From NCBI RefSeq assembly GCF_016808335.1, contig NC_053149.1, positions 25,023,238 through 25,087,237 of the forward strand: a stretch of DNA of 64,000 nt, written 5' to 3'. The DNA comes from Panicum virgatum. Its lineage: Eukaryota; Streptophyta; Magnoliopsida; Poales; Poaceae. The notes under the pieces are model-generated. The model was not told the origin of the DNA. It saw nothing but the letters and a program-made list of their open reading frames with translations, and ran no database searches. A program made the translations under genes and the position numbers. This document shows, one piece after another, positions 23,216 to 32,891 of this stretch; within the stretch, counting starts at the first letter, position 1; every line of letters begins with the position of its first letter.

Positions 23216-23960
23216 CTCCATCCCTGTGTTGGGAGAAATTCACATCCCCACCCATAGCCTTGTTGATCTTTGAGGCAAAATCTCCATTGTCATTGTCACT
23301 CTCAGAGGTGACTTCTACATCTCCTCTTGTTTCATACACAGCACCTGGAATTACCTCCCCCTCTTCTTGCGAACTGATGGCAGAGTCAAGTTTGTCAACA
23401 ATCTCCTATTGGGCTGAGTGAAGTTTGGCAGGAGCAGAATTAGAGTTTTGTTGTCAGATTGGAGCCCCCAGCTGAGTAGTTGACTACTTTTCCTCCTTGC
23501 TTAGAACTACTTGCGCGGTGGATATTTACTGTGAGAGCTAGAAGGATTGGGACCTCTTTGTTTAGTTCTCATTTTCTTTAGGCTAGGTAGAGCTGGTTCA
23601 TCAATTCCTACAGCAGATTTCTGTCCACATATCTGTGGAGCCTCAACATCAACTCTCTCAACAAAAGAAGGACAATCCCAGAAGTCAGTGCAAATGAATG
23701 AAATCAGCTGCAAATGTCTGATTTCTCAGAAAGGCAATGAGAAAAATGAAGTTACAGCAGCAGTTCCATCCATCTTACTCCTCCAGCACATGCTCAGTGC
23801 CATCAAGGATGATGTCATCTTAATTAGGGGGCAGCTGCAACAAGAGGGATGCATGTCTGTGAGAATGGAACAAATTAACTAGAAGTGCCAGCTGTCCATC
23901 ACAAATGAATTAACAGAAAGCAATAGCTGCTACAACAAATTCTGTGCCTTGTGCACCTGA
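23216..23960 (-). pseudogene. Degenerate minus-strand coding remnant, unassigned
   Basis: Two minus frames look protein-like: 23713-23507 (FWDCPSFVERVDVEAPQICG...) and, in another frame, a stretch that reads AISSQEEGEVIPGAVYETRG near 23400-23320. Acidic and basic patches recall linker segments of plant retroelement proteins, but no domain is diagnostic. The frame is broken by stops, so this is a remnant of unknown origin. Confidence 0.3.
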
Positions 23961-24187
23961 GGAAAAAAAGAAAAGTTGCAATGGGGTGAGTAATTATATC
24001 ACACATGTTCTCATCCTAAACTGAATTCCAAAAGATCCATTGATTTTCCCGCAACATGACAATAGTCATACAACTGATGAATAGCCTTAAGTTTGTAACA
24101 AAAATCAAAGGTGTCTACCAGTTCGTCAAGGAGGCAGCTTCACCAACACATGATTTGTCAGATCCACATAGCAAGGAAGGGGAGGGC

Positions 24188-24480
24188 TCAAGGGAGGGCG
24201 CATGGCATACATCTACCTTGAGCGGCTAGCGGCTTGTTCGCTCTCCACCAGCCAGCAGCATGGGTGGCGACGCGGGACCTCATCAGCGGGCGACGCTGCA
24301 GGACCTTGATCTTGGTTGTGGCCGGTGGTGCAGACCCTCTTGGTGGTGGGGTGGGGGGGGGGCAGGGCCATGGTGGCACGGGACCTCAGCGGTGGCCGGC
24401 AGCAGCGCGGGGCTCCTTCAGCTACTGGTGGTGTGGGGCCATGGCCCTTGGCAAGTAGCATCAATGGCGGCTGGAGAGTG
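24188..24480. other. GC-rich block open on both strands
   Basis: The block contains a G-run at about 24344-24361 and Pro/Arg-rich or Gly-rich frames on both strands, without a recognisable domain. It flows into the 98-bp tandem duplication. It may be a captured gene fragment. Confidence 0.25.
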
Positions 24481-24628
24481 AGGAGTTGATGACAAGCTAG
24501 GCTTCAAGAGGAAATCGTATCCTAAGCGGCGTGGGGCCTTGGCCCTTGGTAAGTAGCATCGATGGTGGCAGGAGAGTGAGGGGTTGAGGACAAGCTAGGG
24601 TTCGAGAGGCAATCATATCCTGAACGGC
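24433..24628. repeat. 98-bp imperfect tandem duplication
   Basis: Units at 24433-24530 and 24531-24628 both start GTGGGGCC and end AAGCGGC or GAACGGC, with roughly a dozen substitutions between them. It is an older local duplication. Confidence 0.9.
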
Positions 24629-24639
24629 AAGCTTTGGTC

Positions 24640-25149
24640 ATGGGCCTTTTGCTCGATGCCCAGTATGAATCTGCCGACTGATAGTTAGATCTAAATCTAA
24701 TTCTTAGTTTTTGTCGACCGATCATTCCACGATATATGTAAATATTCTTACTGACTCATATGCAGTCGGGAAATATTAAAATACCGATAGATTGTTCGCT
24801 AGGACTTTTTACTGACTGGTAATTTATCGGTATTTATCTACTTATAGCGACTAATGTCTAATGGGATATTGGGGCTATCGTATAGTCACTATTGACATTA
24901 TCAGTGACCGGTCTAGCTAGCCAAATTATTTGTAAAAATGTGTCACTAACGACCTTATTAAAAATGCGTTACTGAAGACCTTATCTTTGACACGTTTTGG
25001 TATCATGCGTCACTGCTGATGAGTCACTGGTGATGGGATTTTTGCATCACTAATATGGTTCACATCAGTGATGAAATTTTAGTGATGTGAGTTTCCGCCG
25101 TCACTAATGTTGGCCTACATGTCACTAATATAGGTATTCTAGTATAGTG
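24640..25149. mobile_element. CACTA terminal fragment
   Basis: The right end reads GGTATTCTAGTATAGTG, the reverse complement of a CACTATACTAGAATACC terminus. The preceding 400 bp hold inverted and direct copies of a GTCACTAAT-type motif (24950-25130), as in CACTA subterminal regions. The left end was not found. It abuts the region downstream of the OPR-like gene. Confidence 0.55.
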
Positions 25150-25439
25150 TTGGTTCTACGGCTCCAAGCAACCTGGGGCAGTAGCTTAACTCGTTATTTT
25201 TTTCAAGAACAGGCGAACCTGGAATTTCATTACCCCGGGGAGCAACAAAATTACAGCTCTGTGATTATTTAAGGTTTGGGCGTACGCCCACAGGTACCGC
25301 AGCAAAGCACAAAATGACAGCACCCAGGGCTGCGAAAGACACTCGAACGCACTACAAGTTTTTGCTAGTACAAAACAACTAGAAACAAAAGTCACCCACT
25401 AGGAGCTAAACTGGACTTTGTAAACAACATCCCTTCCAC

Positions 25440-26670
25440 TTCGATTAATACTGGGTCAGGTTGACTCTTCCTTCACCCTGAGCGTAGACTTGCGCGTTTA
25501 ACTCCAGAGCCGCCGTCTTGAGGATCTCTGTCCTAGCTTCGAGGAGCACAAGGTCTTCCTCCCCCTAGAGACCTGCCCAGTAAGTTAAAAAGGAAAAAGC
25601 AAGATAGACCACTTCAATCGGTAAGCCAACAAACTTATTCTCGAAGCCTATGTTGTTTCTGGCCCTCCAGAGAGCCCATCAAATTGCAGCCAGTCCGACC
25701 ATGTGGAATTTACCCCTGGTTGGGATGAAACGATCTGCCCACACCCAGAATTGTTCAAAAGTAGTTAGTCTGCATGCAATAGCAAAAACATGAGTAGTGA
25801 GGCTCCAAACGACATGGGGCAATTAGACGTCATATGTTTAATGCTTTCATCATGTGGGCACAAGGCACAACACTTATTGTCATGCCAGTTTCTTTTAATG
25901 ACATTGTCTTTGGTGAGGATTGCGTTATTGTCAATCAGCCACATCCAAATTTTGATTTTTAGGGGGATATTAGCTTTCCAAATTTTCTTATTGTGGGGGT
26001 TCTGAAAAATCCCCACTTAGATAATCATAGATGAATTTTACAGAATTTTATTTTTTTTCTCCCACTTCCAAATGGGTTTGTCATTAACTGGGCTGATGGG
26101 GACAGTACTGATCATATCCCTTAGTTGCCTCAAGTCATTTTGCTGGTTTTCACACAACCACCTCCTGAAGGATAGAGCCTAGCCCCACTACACTCTATTT
26201 GCTACAGAACAAGATTGTTCGTTGCATATGTCGAAGATCTCAGAGAATTTATCTTTGAGCGTGGCAGACCCACACCAAGGGTCTCTCCAAAAGTAAGTCA
26301 TTTCCCCATTGCCAACAGCCATTGCTCTTCCTTTCAAGTAGATCTCTCTTACTTTCAGCAGGTCATTCCACAATGGAGAATTAGATTGTCTGACTTTTAA
26401 CTGCGCCGCATAGGAGCTCTTAACATATTTCTTTTGCACAATATTTTGTCATAGGCCTTCTTCATTTTCCAATTTCCACCACCATCTTCAGAGCAGACTA
26501 AGATTAGATCTTTAATCCCTAGACCTCCTTTTTTTTCTTTGGTTTTTTTATCACTGCCCATTTAACTAGGTAATATTTCTTTTTTGTGCTACCTAGTTCT
26601 GTCCATTCTTTTGTGAATTGTTTTGTTGGCAACAAGTACATCGACATGCAATATATTGGCAAACTATTTA
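25440..26670 (-). pseudogene. LINE ORF2 C-terminal part with zf-RVT domain
   Basis: From right to left on the minus strand come GGLGIKDL-like text near 26510, the WNDLLKVREIYLKGRAMAVG and YFWRDPWCG segment (26439-26188), then zf-RVT (26016-25765) with IPLKIKIWMWLI and the Cys/His cluster CCALCPHDESIKHMTSNCP. A WALWRARNNIGFENKF stretch near 25690 closes the ORF. Stops and frameshifts separate the blocks. Confidence 0.85.
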
Positions 26671-27596
26671 GGGTCTGTTTGGTTCAGCTTTTTTGGGCTG
26701 TGACTATCCAAGAAAGCCAAAAAGCCAACCAAAGGGTCCAAAACTAATACCTGCTTTTACTCAAAGTCGGTTTTTTTGTAGTACAATTCCAAAAGCAAGG
26801 TCCCACCCCCTACTTTCCTTGTTGGCTGTGGCTGTGAGACGTTTGAAAAAAAAACCCACTGCCACTCGTTATGTGCGTACCGGTTCGTTCTCTCTTTTCT
26901 TTTTCTCGATCCGCCGCGCTCACTCAGCTCCATCGCGCTTGCTCCACAGGCGCCGCGGCGCTCGAGCCTTGCCACGGGAGCTCTGCGCGAGATCCACGCC
27001 GTAGGCCTGTGAGCACCTTCGGCGCTCTGCCACGCCCCCGCCTCCGTAGCCTTGCGACCCCACTGCCGCGAGATCTACCGACGCAGGCTCCGGCCGGCAA
27101 GATCCATTGCGTGCTCCTACGCTGCGACCTCCTCCGCCGCCGCGAGCTCTGACTGGCGAGCCCCCGGCTGTCGCCGCTCCCAGGGCAGCGAGCCCTGGCC
27201 AGGAGCCTATGTCTGGGCTCATGTATGGGTGCGAGGAGGAGAGGGCGGAGGGCGGCGGTGCTGTAGAGGGCGGAGAGCAGCGGTGCTACGGAGGGCGCCG
27301 GCGCTACAGAGGGCGGAGGGCGGCCATTGGAGGCGTGCGCGGCTAGTGACCTCACGGGAACTCAGCGGGACGAGGAAGAAGATGCAGACACATGGGGCCC
27401 GCTCGTCAGTGGGAGAGGGAGAGAGTTGAGTTGGGTGAACTGTGAATGACACGAGGGGTCTGTTCATAAGCGTTTCCAAAAAGTCACATCCATTCCACCA
27501 AACGCCTGTCAGCTTTCCCACAGCCCACAGCTCACAGCAGCTTTTTCACAGCTCACAACAGCTTTTTCAAAAGCCACAGCCCAACCTAACACACCC
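26671..27596. mobile_element. PIF/Harbinger-like non-autonomous element inside the LINE
   Basis: Terminal inverted repeats GGGTCTGTTTGGTT (left) and GGGTGTGTTAGGTT (right, reverse complement) are flanked by the 3-bp duplication TTA at 26668-26670 and 27597-27599. Subterminal stretches repeat AGCTTTTT and CACAGCTCACA. The 926-bp element carries no transposase. Instead it carries a GC-rich core (about 26900-27350) that is open on both strands and looks like captured gene sequence. It precisely interrupts the LINE coding region. Confidence 0.85.
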
Positions 27597-29130
27597 TTAG
27601 ACTTGAGTTAATCAAGGAGTATCTGCCACTAATACACAGGGAGGGCCCCTTCCGGCCAGTCATTTCAGCATTTTTTGCATCTAAAGTCACCCAGTAGCTA
27701 CATGTAGTCTTGACCCCGAAACTGATACTTCCAGATACTTAATGGGCCAATCTCCGATAGAGCAGTTGAACATTTTGGAGTATTTGAGATCTTTATAGTC
27801 ATCCTGGTTTACCAGAACTACTATGCTTTTCAAGAAATTGATCTTAAGACCAGACATGTCTTAATAGATACACAGTAGCAATTTCATATTGACTGCATTT
27901 TCCAATTTGTCTTCCATACAAAGAATCGTATCATCAACATATTGAAGGATAGCAACTCCCTTTTCTACATACTCAGGAACAAGTCTAGAAAGATGATTGG
28001 TTTTTTGGGTTTGCTTGATAATTTTCGGCAAAGCATCAGCAGCCATGTTGAATAGGAGGGGCGACAAAGGGTCCCCTTGTCATACACCTTTCCCCGGCCT
28101 AAAGTAACTCCCCATCACATTGTTTGTTTTCACATTCAGAGTCCCATTTTAGACCAGTTCCTTAATCCAACGGCACAATTTTTCTGAGAATCCTCTTTGA
28201 TTTAAGCAGTCAAAGAGGAAGGTCCAGCTTATCATATCATAAGCTTTTTCAAAGTCCAGTTTAACCACCAAGCCCGATTTTCTTTTAACTTTTGTGTCAT
28301 GCAAAATTTCATGCAGGTTCATGATGTTGTCCATAATATTCCTTCCTTCCATAAAAGAAGACTCGCATCTATCTATGATTCTATCAAGCACCCCATCCAG
28401 CCTCACATCAGGGTTTTTGTGAATATTTTGTAGATCACATTTAGGAGGCAATAGGCTTGTACTGCTGTATCTTACATGCATCTTTTAATTTTGGTAAGAG
28501 GGCGACGACCCCATAATTCAGCCTCCCAATGTCGAGTTTATGTTCAGAAAACTCATCGAACATTTCCATGATCTCTGATTTCACAATATTCCAGCAAGAG
28601 TGGTAGAATTCAATCAGTATATGATCTGGTCCTTGAGCAGTGTTTTTTTTTTCCATTGAGAGTATAGCATATTTTATTTCATCATCAGAAAAGCTTTTCG
28701 TCAGCAAATTGTTTTCTTCTTCAGAGACTTTTTCGCTCAGATTCCACCAATTAGGATCCATAGTAAAGGAAGGTTATCAAAGGGACCAAAAAAGATTATT
28801 GTAGTATTTTGTGGCATGCTTCACAATTTCCTCATTCCCAGTGATTGTTCCCACATCCATTTGCAGGTGATAAATAGTGTTTTTTTTGCCATTTGCTACT
28901 CTATGAAAAAACAAAGAGTTATTATCACCTTCCAAAAGCCAAATTGTGTTGGACCACTTGTGCCAGTATAGCTCCTCTTATTCAGCCAACTTCATGAGCT
29001 CACTTTGAATAAAGGTTTTCCTATCCATTTTGTCAGGGGTAAACTTGCTTCTTCTTCTAACAGTTCTAGATTATATAACTCTTCCTTGAGGATATTTATT
29101 GTATCTTATAGTTACGCCTTTCAAATTTTG
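27597..29130 (-). pseudogene. LINE reverse transcriptase domain
   Basis: Reading minus-strand right to left, the linker before RT is at about 29105-28800 (WLLEGDNNSLFFHRVANGK). It is followed by frame 28761-28441 (SFSDDEIKYAILSM, AQGPDHILIEFY). Frame 28481-28149 has FMEGRNIMDNIM and KLDFEKAYDMISW. Then comes QGDPLSPLLFNMAADAL with its preceding Arg turned to a stop, and the catalytic motif in the form LQYVDDTILC (near 27940), where plant LINEs usually have YADDT. Several frameshifts make it non-functional. Confidence 0.9.
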
Positions 29131-29337
29131 GCGGACCGTGCTCCACCCGGTGAACTCATGTGGTTCCGACGTACCCAGAGGCCATAGGTGAATCCGTTCA
29201 CAGTCCGTAGGACCAACTCCAATAGAAGGTTGATGGCCCGCCCCACCTAGAATAGGAATCTTTGACTGGGCTTACAGTACACATTCACTCACTTACACTG
29301 TCCCCCTCAGCTCACCCTAGCCCCAAGTACATCGTTT

Positions 29338-30392
29338 CACGATGTAAGAAACGCCCTAAGGTGACGCATTGTTGTTGTGCATCACCTTTGCGATACAGGT
29401 GACGCGCGACGATGATGCATGTCACCTTTGAAAGTTCCAAAAACATTGCTCATCACCTTTCTTATCACATAGGTGACGGGCCACATTTATGGTCTGTCAC
29501 CTATAAGTTTCATATAGGTGATGGGCAACATTAAAGCACGTCACCTAAAAAGTTAATATAGGTGACGGGCTTTGACAAGTCAAAGGTGACGGGCATTATC
29601 AAAGCGCGTCACCTTTGTAATGATATGGTGACGTGCAACATCAAGGCACGTCACCTTTGTGACTTTTTATAATATTGGAACACGTGATTTTTGAAAAATT
29701 CAAATTATCTCAGATTAAAAAATGGTCCATACAAAAGCTATAAGTCTCAACCCGATCTACAACTTTGTAGTTGAAATTTTCTTAGTTGACGTTGTTTTGG
29801 CACCCAAATACATGGCATAAATTTTGAATTTCAAATTTTCAAAATTTTCAAATGACCTTAGATGGGAAAAAAAGTATATATGAAAGTTGTAGGTCGCGAC
29901 AAGATCTACAACTTTGTAGTTTAAAGATTTTCATTTCAGATCATTATAGCTATGAAATGGGTTATATAAGATATTTGAAAGAGATGATAAAAGGATAATA
30001 TCTCATTGTTGGTCACATGTCATGGTGTAGCCTAGTGGTAGGGAAGGGTACGTGCGAGGCTGAGGTTGTGGGTCCGAATCCTGGTAACAGTGGAAAAAAT
30101 CGTGCGACTTGCGACGCGAGCGCAGTGGGTTTTAATTTTTATTCACACTAAAAATATTTTTTTTACACGCAAAAGAATGATGCCTGTCATCTATGTGTTG
30201 ACATAGGTAACAGGCTAAGACTACCATAGGTGACAGGAATACTGATGCCTGTCACCTTTGTGGTAGCATAGGTGACGGGCTTCGGCCCGTCACTTTTGAG
30301 TAGTCATCAGTGACGTGATAAAAGTGACGGACATAATATCCGTCACCTTAGGAAGATGATGCCCGTCACTATAGAGTTTTTCTTACATAGTG
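29338..30392. mobile_element. Non-autonomous CACTA element
   Basis: Termini CACGATGTAAGAAACGCCC (left) and the reverse complement CACTATGTAAGAAA (right) are flanked by the 3-bp duplication TTT at 29335-29337 and 30393-30395. The 1055-bp interior has no transposase. It is packed with direct and inverted copies of GGTGACGGGC and GCCCGTCACC at both ends (29370-29665 and 30180-30375), the subterminal transposase-binding arrays typical of CACTA. The first A of the left CACTA is preserved, but the T is replaced by G. Confidence 0.88.
30021..30095 (+). other. tRNA-like module (Pol III A and B boxes) inside the CACTA element
   Basis: An A box TAGCCTAGTGG (30028-30038) and a B box GGTCCGAATCC (30071-30081) are spaced 43 bp start to start, the geometry of a tRNA gene. 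The acceptor arms do not pair, so it is not a functional tRNA gene. It may be a tRNA-derived (SINE-like) fragment or an internal Pol III promoter. Confidence 0.5.
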
Positions 30393-30430
30393 TTTCCAAG
30401 GCTTCACACAAGATCTTCACTAACAACATA

Positions 30431-30689
30431 CTCCCTCCAGGTTGGTAAAAGAAGTCATTTAGGACATCAACACGGTCTCCAAAAATAACTTTGACCACTA
30501 TATTTTTTCTATAAAAAATTTATAAAATAAAGTCAACATATACTTTTACGAAACTACATTTCAAGATGAATCTATTTACTTCGCTTTCAAATTTTTAAAC
30601 TCAACCCAAAAATATTTATTTACAGTCAAAGTTTAAAATGTTTGACTTCAGACAAGTTCAAACAACTCCCTTTACCAACACAGAGGGAG
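30431..30689. mobile_element. Stowaway-type MITE
   Basis: Inverted termini CTCCCTCCAGGTTGGTAAA and the right-hand TTTACCAACACAGAGGGAG are flanked by TA on both sides (30429-30430 and 30690-30691). It is 259 bp long, AT-rich and non-coding. Confidence 0.92.
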
Positions 30690-30768
30690 TATGCATGCTT
30701 TTGTAGGGTCAGGCAGAACCATTGTTGCCTGATGGGAACTTTCCCCTTATTGCTATCAATGTCTTCAT

Positions 30769-31147
30769 GTCGCACGACCTCTTAACATTACACCACTGAA
30801 TCCCCTATCCTTTGTTTGTTGTGCAGTGATAGTACCAATATCCACTAATCGTTGTTTCCAGATTTGGTTACCGGTTGACATCTCTTCTAATTCGTTGATA
30901 CGAGAAGCAAATTGCTGTGTGGAGGAATCAATATCTCGACATAAGCCAAGAGGCAGATCTTGTGCCACTCCACCAGGTCGTATGAAACTGGCATGCATCC
31001 TGGCTCCCGAGACTCCTTTCATAGAATTTCGACAATTTCTCCCGCTCCTCAAAAGCCCAAAGGAACGGAATTGATACTCCCACATCCATAGCTTGAGTAG
31101 TTGAAGCAAGTGAATGATTTGAAATCGTGTTATTTCACATAAACTCT
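30769..31147 (-). pseudogene. nad7: Mitochondrial nad7 exon 3 fragment in the nucleus, with the intron 3 5' end
   Basis: The minus strand encodes LCEITR, then [66 protein letters not shown] and FSGVMLRG, which matches subunit 7 (49-kDa homologue) of mitochondrial complex I. Frame is lost twice: a 1-nt deletion after ITR and a 1-nt insertion in the FYER-VSGAR region. The exon ends AGAGGTC at 30776 and continues GTGCGAC (30775-30769), the group II intron start, so the copy came from unspliced mitochondrial DNA. Some Ser codons sit where the family usually has edited Leu or Phe, also consistent with a DNA source. Confidence 0.88.
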
Positions 31148-31620
31148 ACTTAACTTGATAGACCATTTCTCCACTGCATTGTGTGCCTGTACATGTTTAT
31201 CCCAGATTTCAGCAACTTTTTCCTTGAATTCGGAGTGTTTTATCCAAGAGGTTTCAAAACAGAAAGGCCTAGGGTCTCTTGATTTGTTTCTTTCTGACAC
31301 AACAACATAGGGTTGTGATCCAACATCTCTCTAACAATTTTTTCTCAAAGATGTTAGCGGGAATTCTTTATCCCAATCATCAAAAATTAATTAAGATCCT
31401 GTCCAACTTTTCAATGGTTGAGTCTTGTTGATTGTTGCTCCACGTATACTTTTCACCAATCAGAGGCAAATCTCTTAACTCATAAGAGTTAATAACTAAG
31501 TTGAACATATCAGTGTACAAGTTTCCCAAGAACTTTTCATTTTTTTTCAGAACTGAATCTCAAGATATTGAAGTAATGAAGTCGCCACCAATCAGTTTAA
31601 CTCGTTATCCTTTGCCATTA
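31148..31620 (-). pseudogene. LINE endonuclease, C-terminal part
   Basis: The minus strand reads LIGGDF near 31600, LINE-type YTWSNNQQDSTIEKLDRIL (about 31455-31400), DDWDKEFPLTSLRKN (about 31385-31340) and PRPFCFETSWIKHSEFKEKV (about 31265-31205). This is the end of an exonuclease/endonuclease/phosphatase-type domain and the linker to RT. The N-terminal catalytic residues are absent, as expected from 5' truncation. Frameshifts are present. Confidence 0.82.
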
Positions 31621-31626
31621 CAACAC

Positions 31627-31672
31627 AATCATCTAGAATTGATAGAGAAACAGGTAATCATTGTATACAAGC
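31627..31672 (-). repeat. Degenerate copy of the OPR 3' coding end
   Basis: ATCTAGAATTGATAGAGAAA and its flanks repeat, with about six differences in 42 bp, the segment at 31729-31772 that encodes the last residues and stop of the OPR-like gene. It sits at the 5' (truncated) junction of the minus-strand LINE, between the endonuclease remnant and the target duplication. Confidence 0.65.
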
Positions 31673-31735
31673 ATTTATTCAACTAGGGCAGTAGCTTGTT
31701 ATTGTTGGGCATTATAACAACCCTATAACAATTAT

Positions 31736-32185
<450 letters not shown>

Positions 32186-32192
32186 CCACGCC

Positions 32193-32200
32193 TATAAATA
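32193..32200 (+). promoter_or_regulatory. TATA box of the CACTA transposase gene
   Basis: TATAAATA directly follows the subterminal array and precedes a C-rich leader (32200-32270). A donor-like AAAAAG|GTTAGT at about 32296 and an acceptor-like ACCCAG just before the ATG at 32892 suggest one leader intron of about 0.6 kb. Confidence 0.6.
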
Positions 32201-32891
32201 CCCCAACCCCTCCCCCCTCCAAGCTGCCGTGAACTCACTGTTCATGGCAGCTAAGTGAGGGGAGGGGAGGCGAATTTTTGTTTTTTTTCAAAAAAGGTTA
32301 GTTATTTTTCTCCATAACTTAGCAATTAGTTTTTAGAAGCAGTTATCACTTAATTTAGTTTATACATGTGATAATTATTTTTAGTTGTAACATTTTATTG
32401 TAGTTATATGCGTTATCAATTTATTTGATATGTGAATACTATCAAATTATTGTATTTATATGTTTTATCAATTTATTTGATAAGTGAATAGTATCTATTT
32501 ATTATAGTTATATGCATTATCAATTATATATTTGAATTCAAATTTTGTATGGAAATATTATCAATTACATATGCAAGGGTGCTTTATTTAGTTCCCTTCA
32601 AAATTCCAAAACTTTACAAGATTCCACATTCGAGATGCATGCTACGCCAATTCGAGACCCGCAGCTCAGCTAGGCCAGAAGGCCACATGCGTCATTTCTT
32701 GTACAAAAATATAAAGTTTCATATTGAGAAACAAAGTTTTTACATAGTCATGCAGTCAGAAGGCCATATGCATCGTTATAATTTTGTAGTTCAGTTTTAT
32801 TAATAGCGTATTCAATATTAGTTATAAATTGGTAGTATGAATAAACTATTTGTACACTACAATGATGTATATAAATGTATGGTGGACCCAG

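Larger units (their letters stand above)
29131..31147 (-). other. Mitochondrial DNA insertion (NUMT) carrying nad7 exon 3 and part of intron 3, itself interrupted
   Basis: The LINE coding sequence breaks at about 29130 and resumes at about 31148. Removing the CACTA element (29338-30392) and the Stowaway MITE (30431-30689) leaves roughly 700 bp of organelle-like sequence. At its right end is nad7 exon 3, followed to the left by a segment starting GTGCGAC, the conserved 5' end of group II introns, at exactly the position where exon 3 should end. 29131-29337 has mitochondrial-intron-like composition but was assigned only by contiguity. Both outer limits are approximate. Confidence 0.7.
25194..31685 (-). 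mobile_element. 5'-truncated L1-type LINE, interrupted by later insertions
   Basis: Minus-strand endonuclease, reverse transcriptase and zf-RVT segments appear in the order of plant L1 ORF2. The left end has a T-run at 25194 (poly(A) of a minus-strand insertion). Flanking copies of GGGCAGTAGCTT followed by GTTATT lie at 25176-25198 and 31686-31703, a target duplication with one 5-bp indel. The LINE is 5'-truncated inside the endonuclease. Two large later insertions split it: a PIF/Harbinger element at 26671-27596 and a mitochondrial segment at 29131-31147. Confidence 0.85.

Noticed and set aside
30021..30095. A genuine tRNA gene
   Set aside because: A and B boxes are present but the acceptor, D and anticodon stems do not pair, and it lies in a transposon.
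29370..30375. CRISPR-like regularly spaced repeats
   Set aside because: The repeats are both direct and inverted, unevenly spaced, and lie at the ends of an element with CACTA termini and a target duplication. The DNA is nuclear plant DNA.
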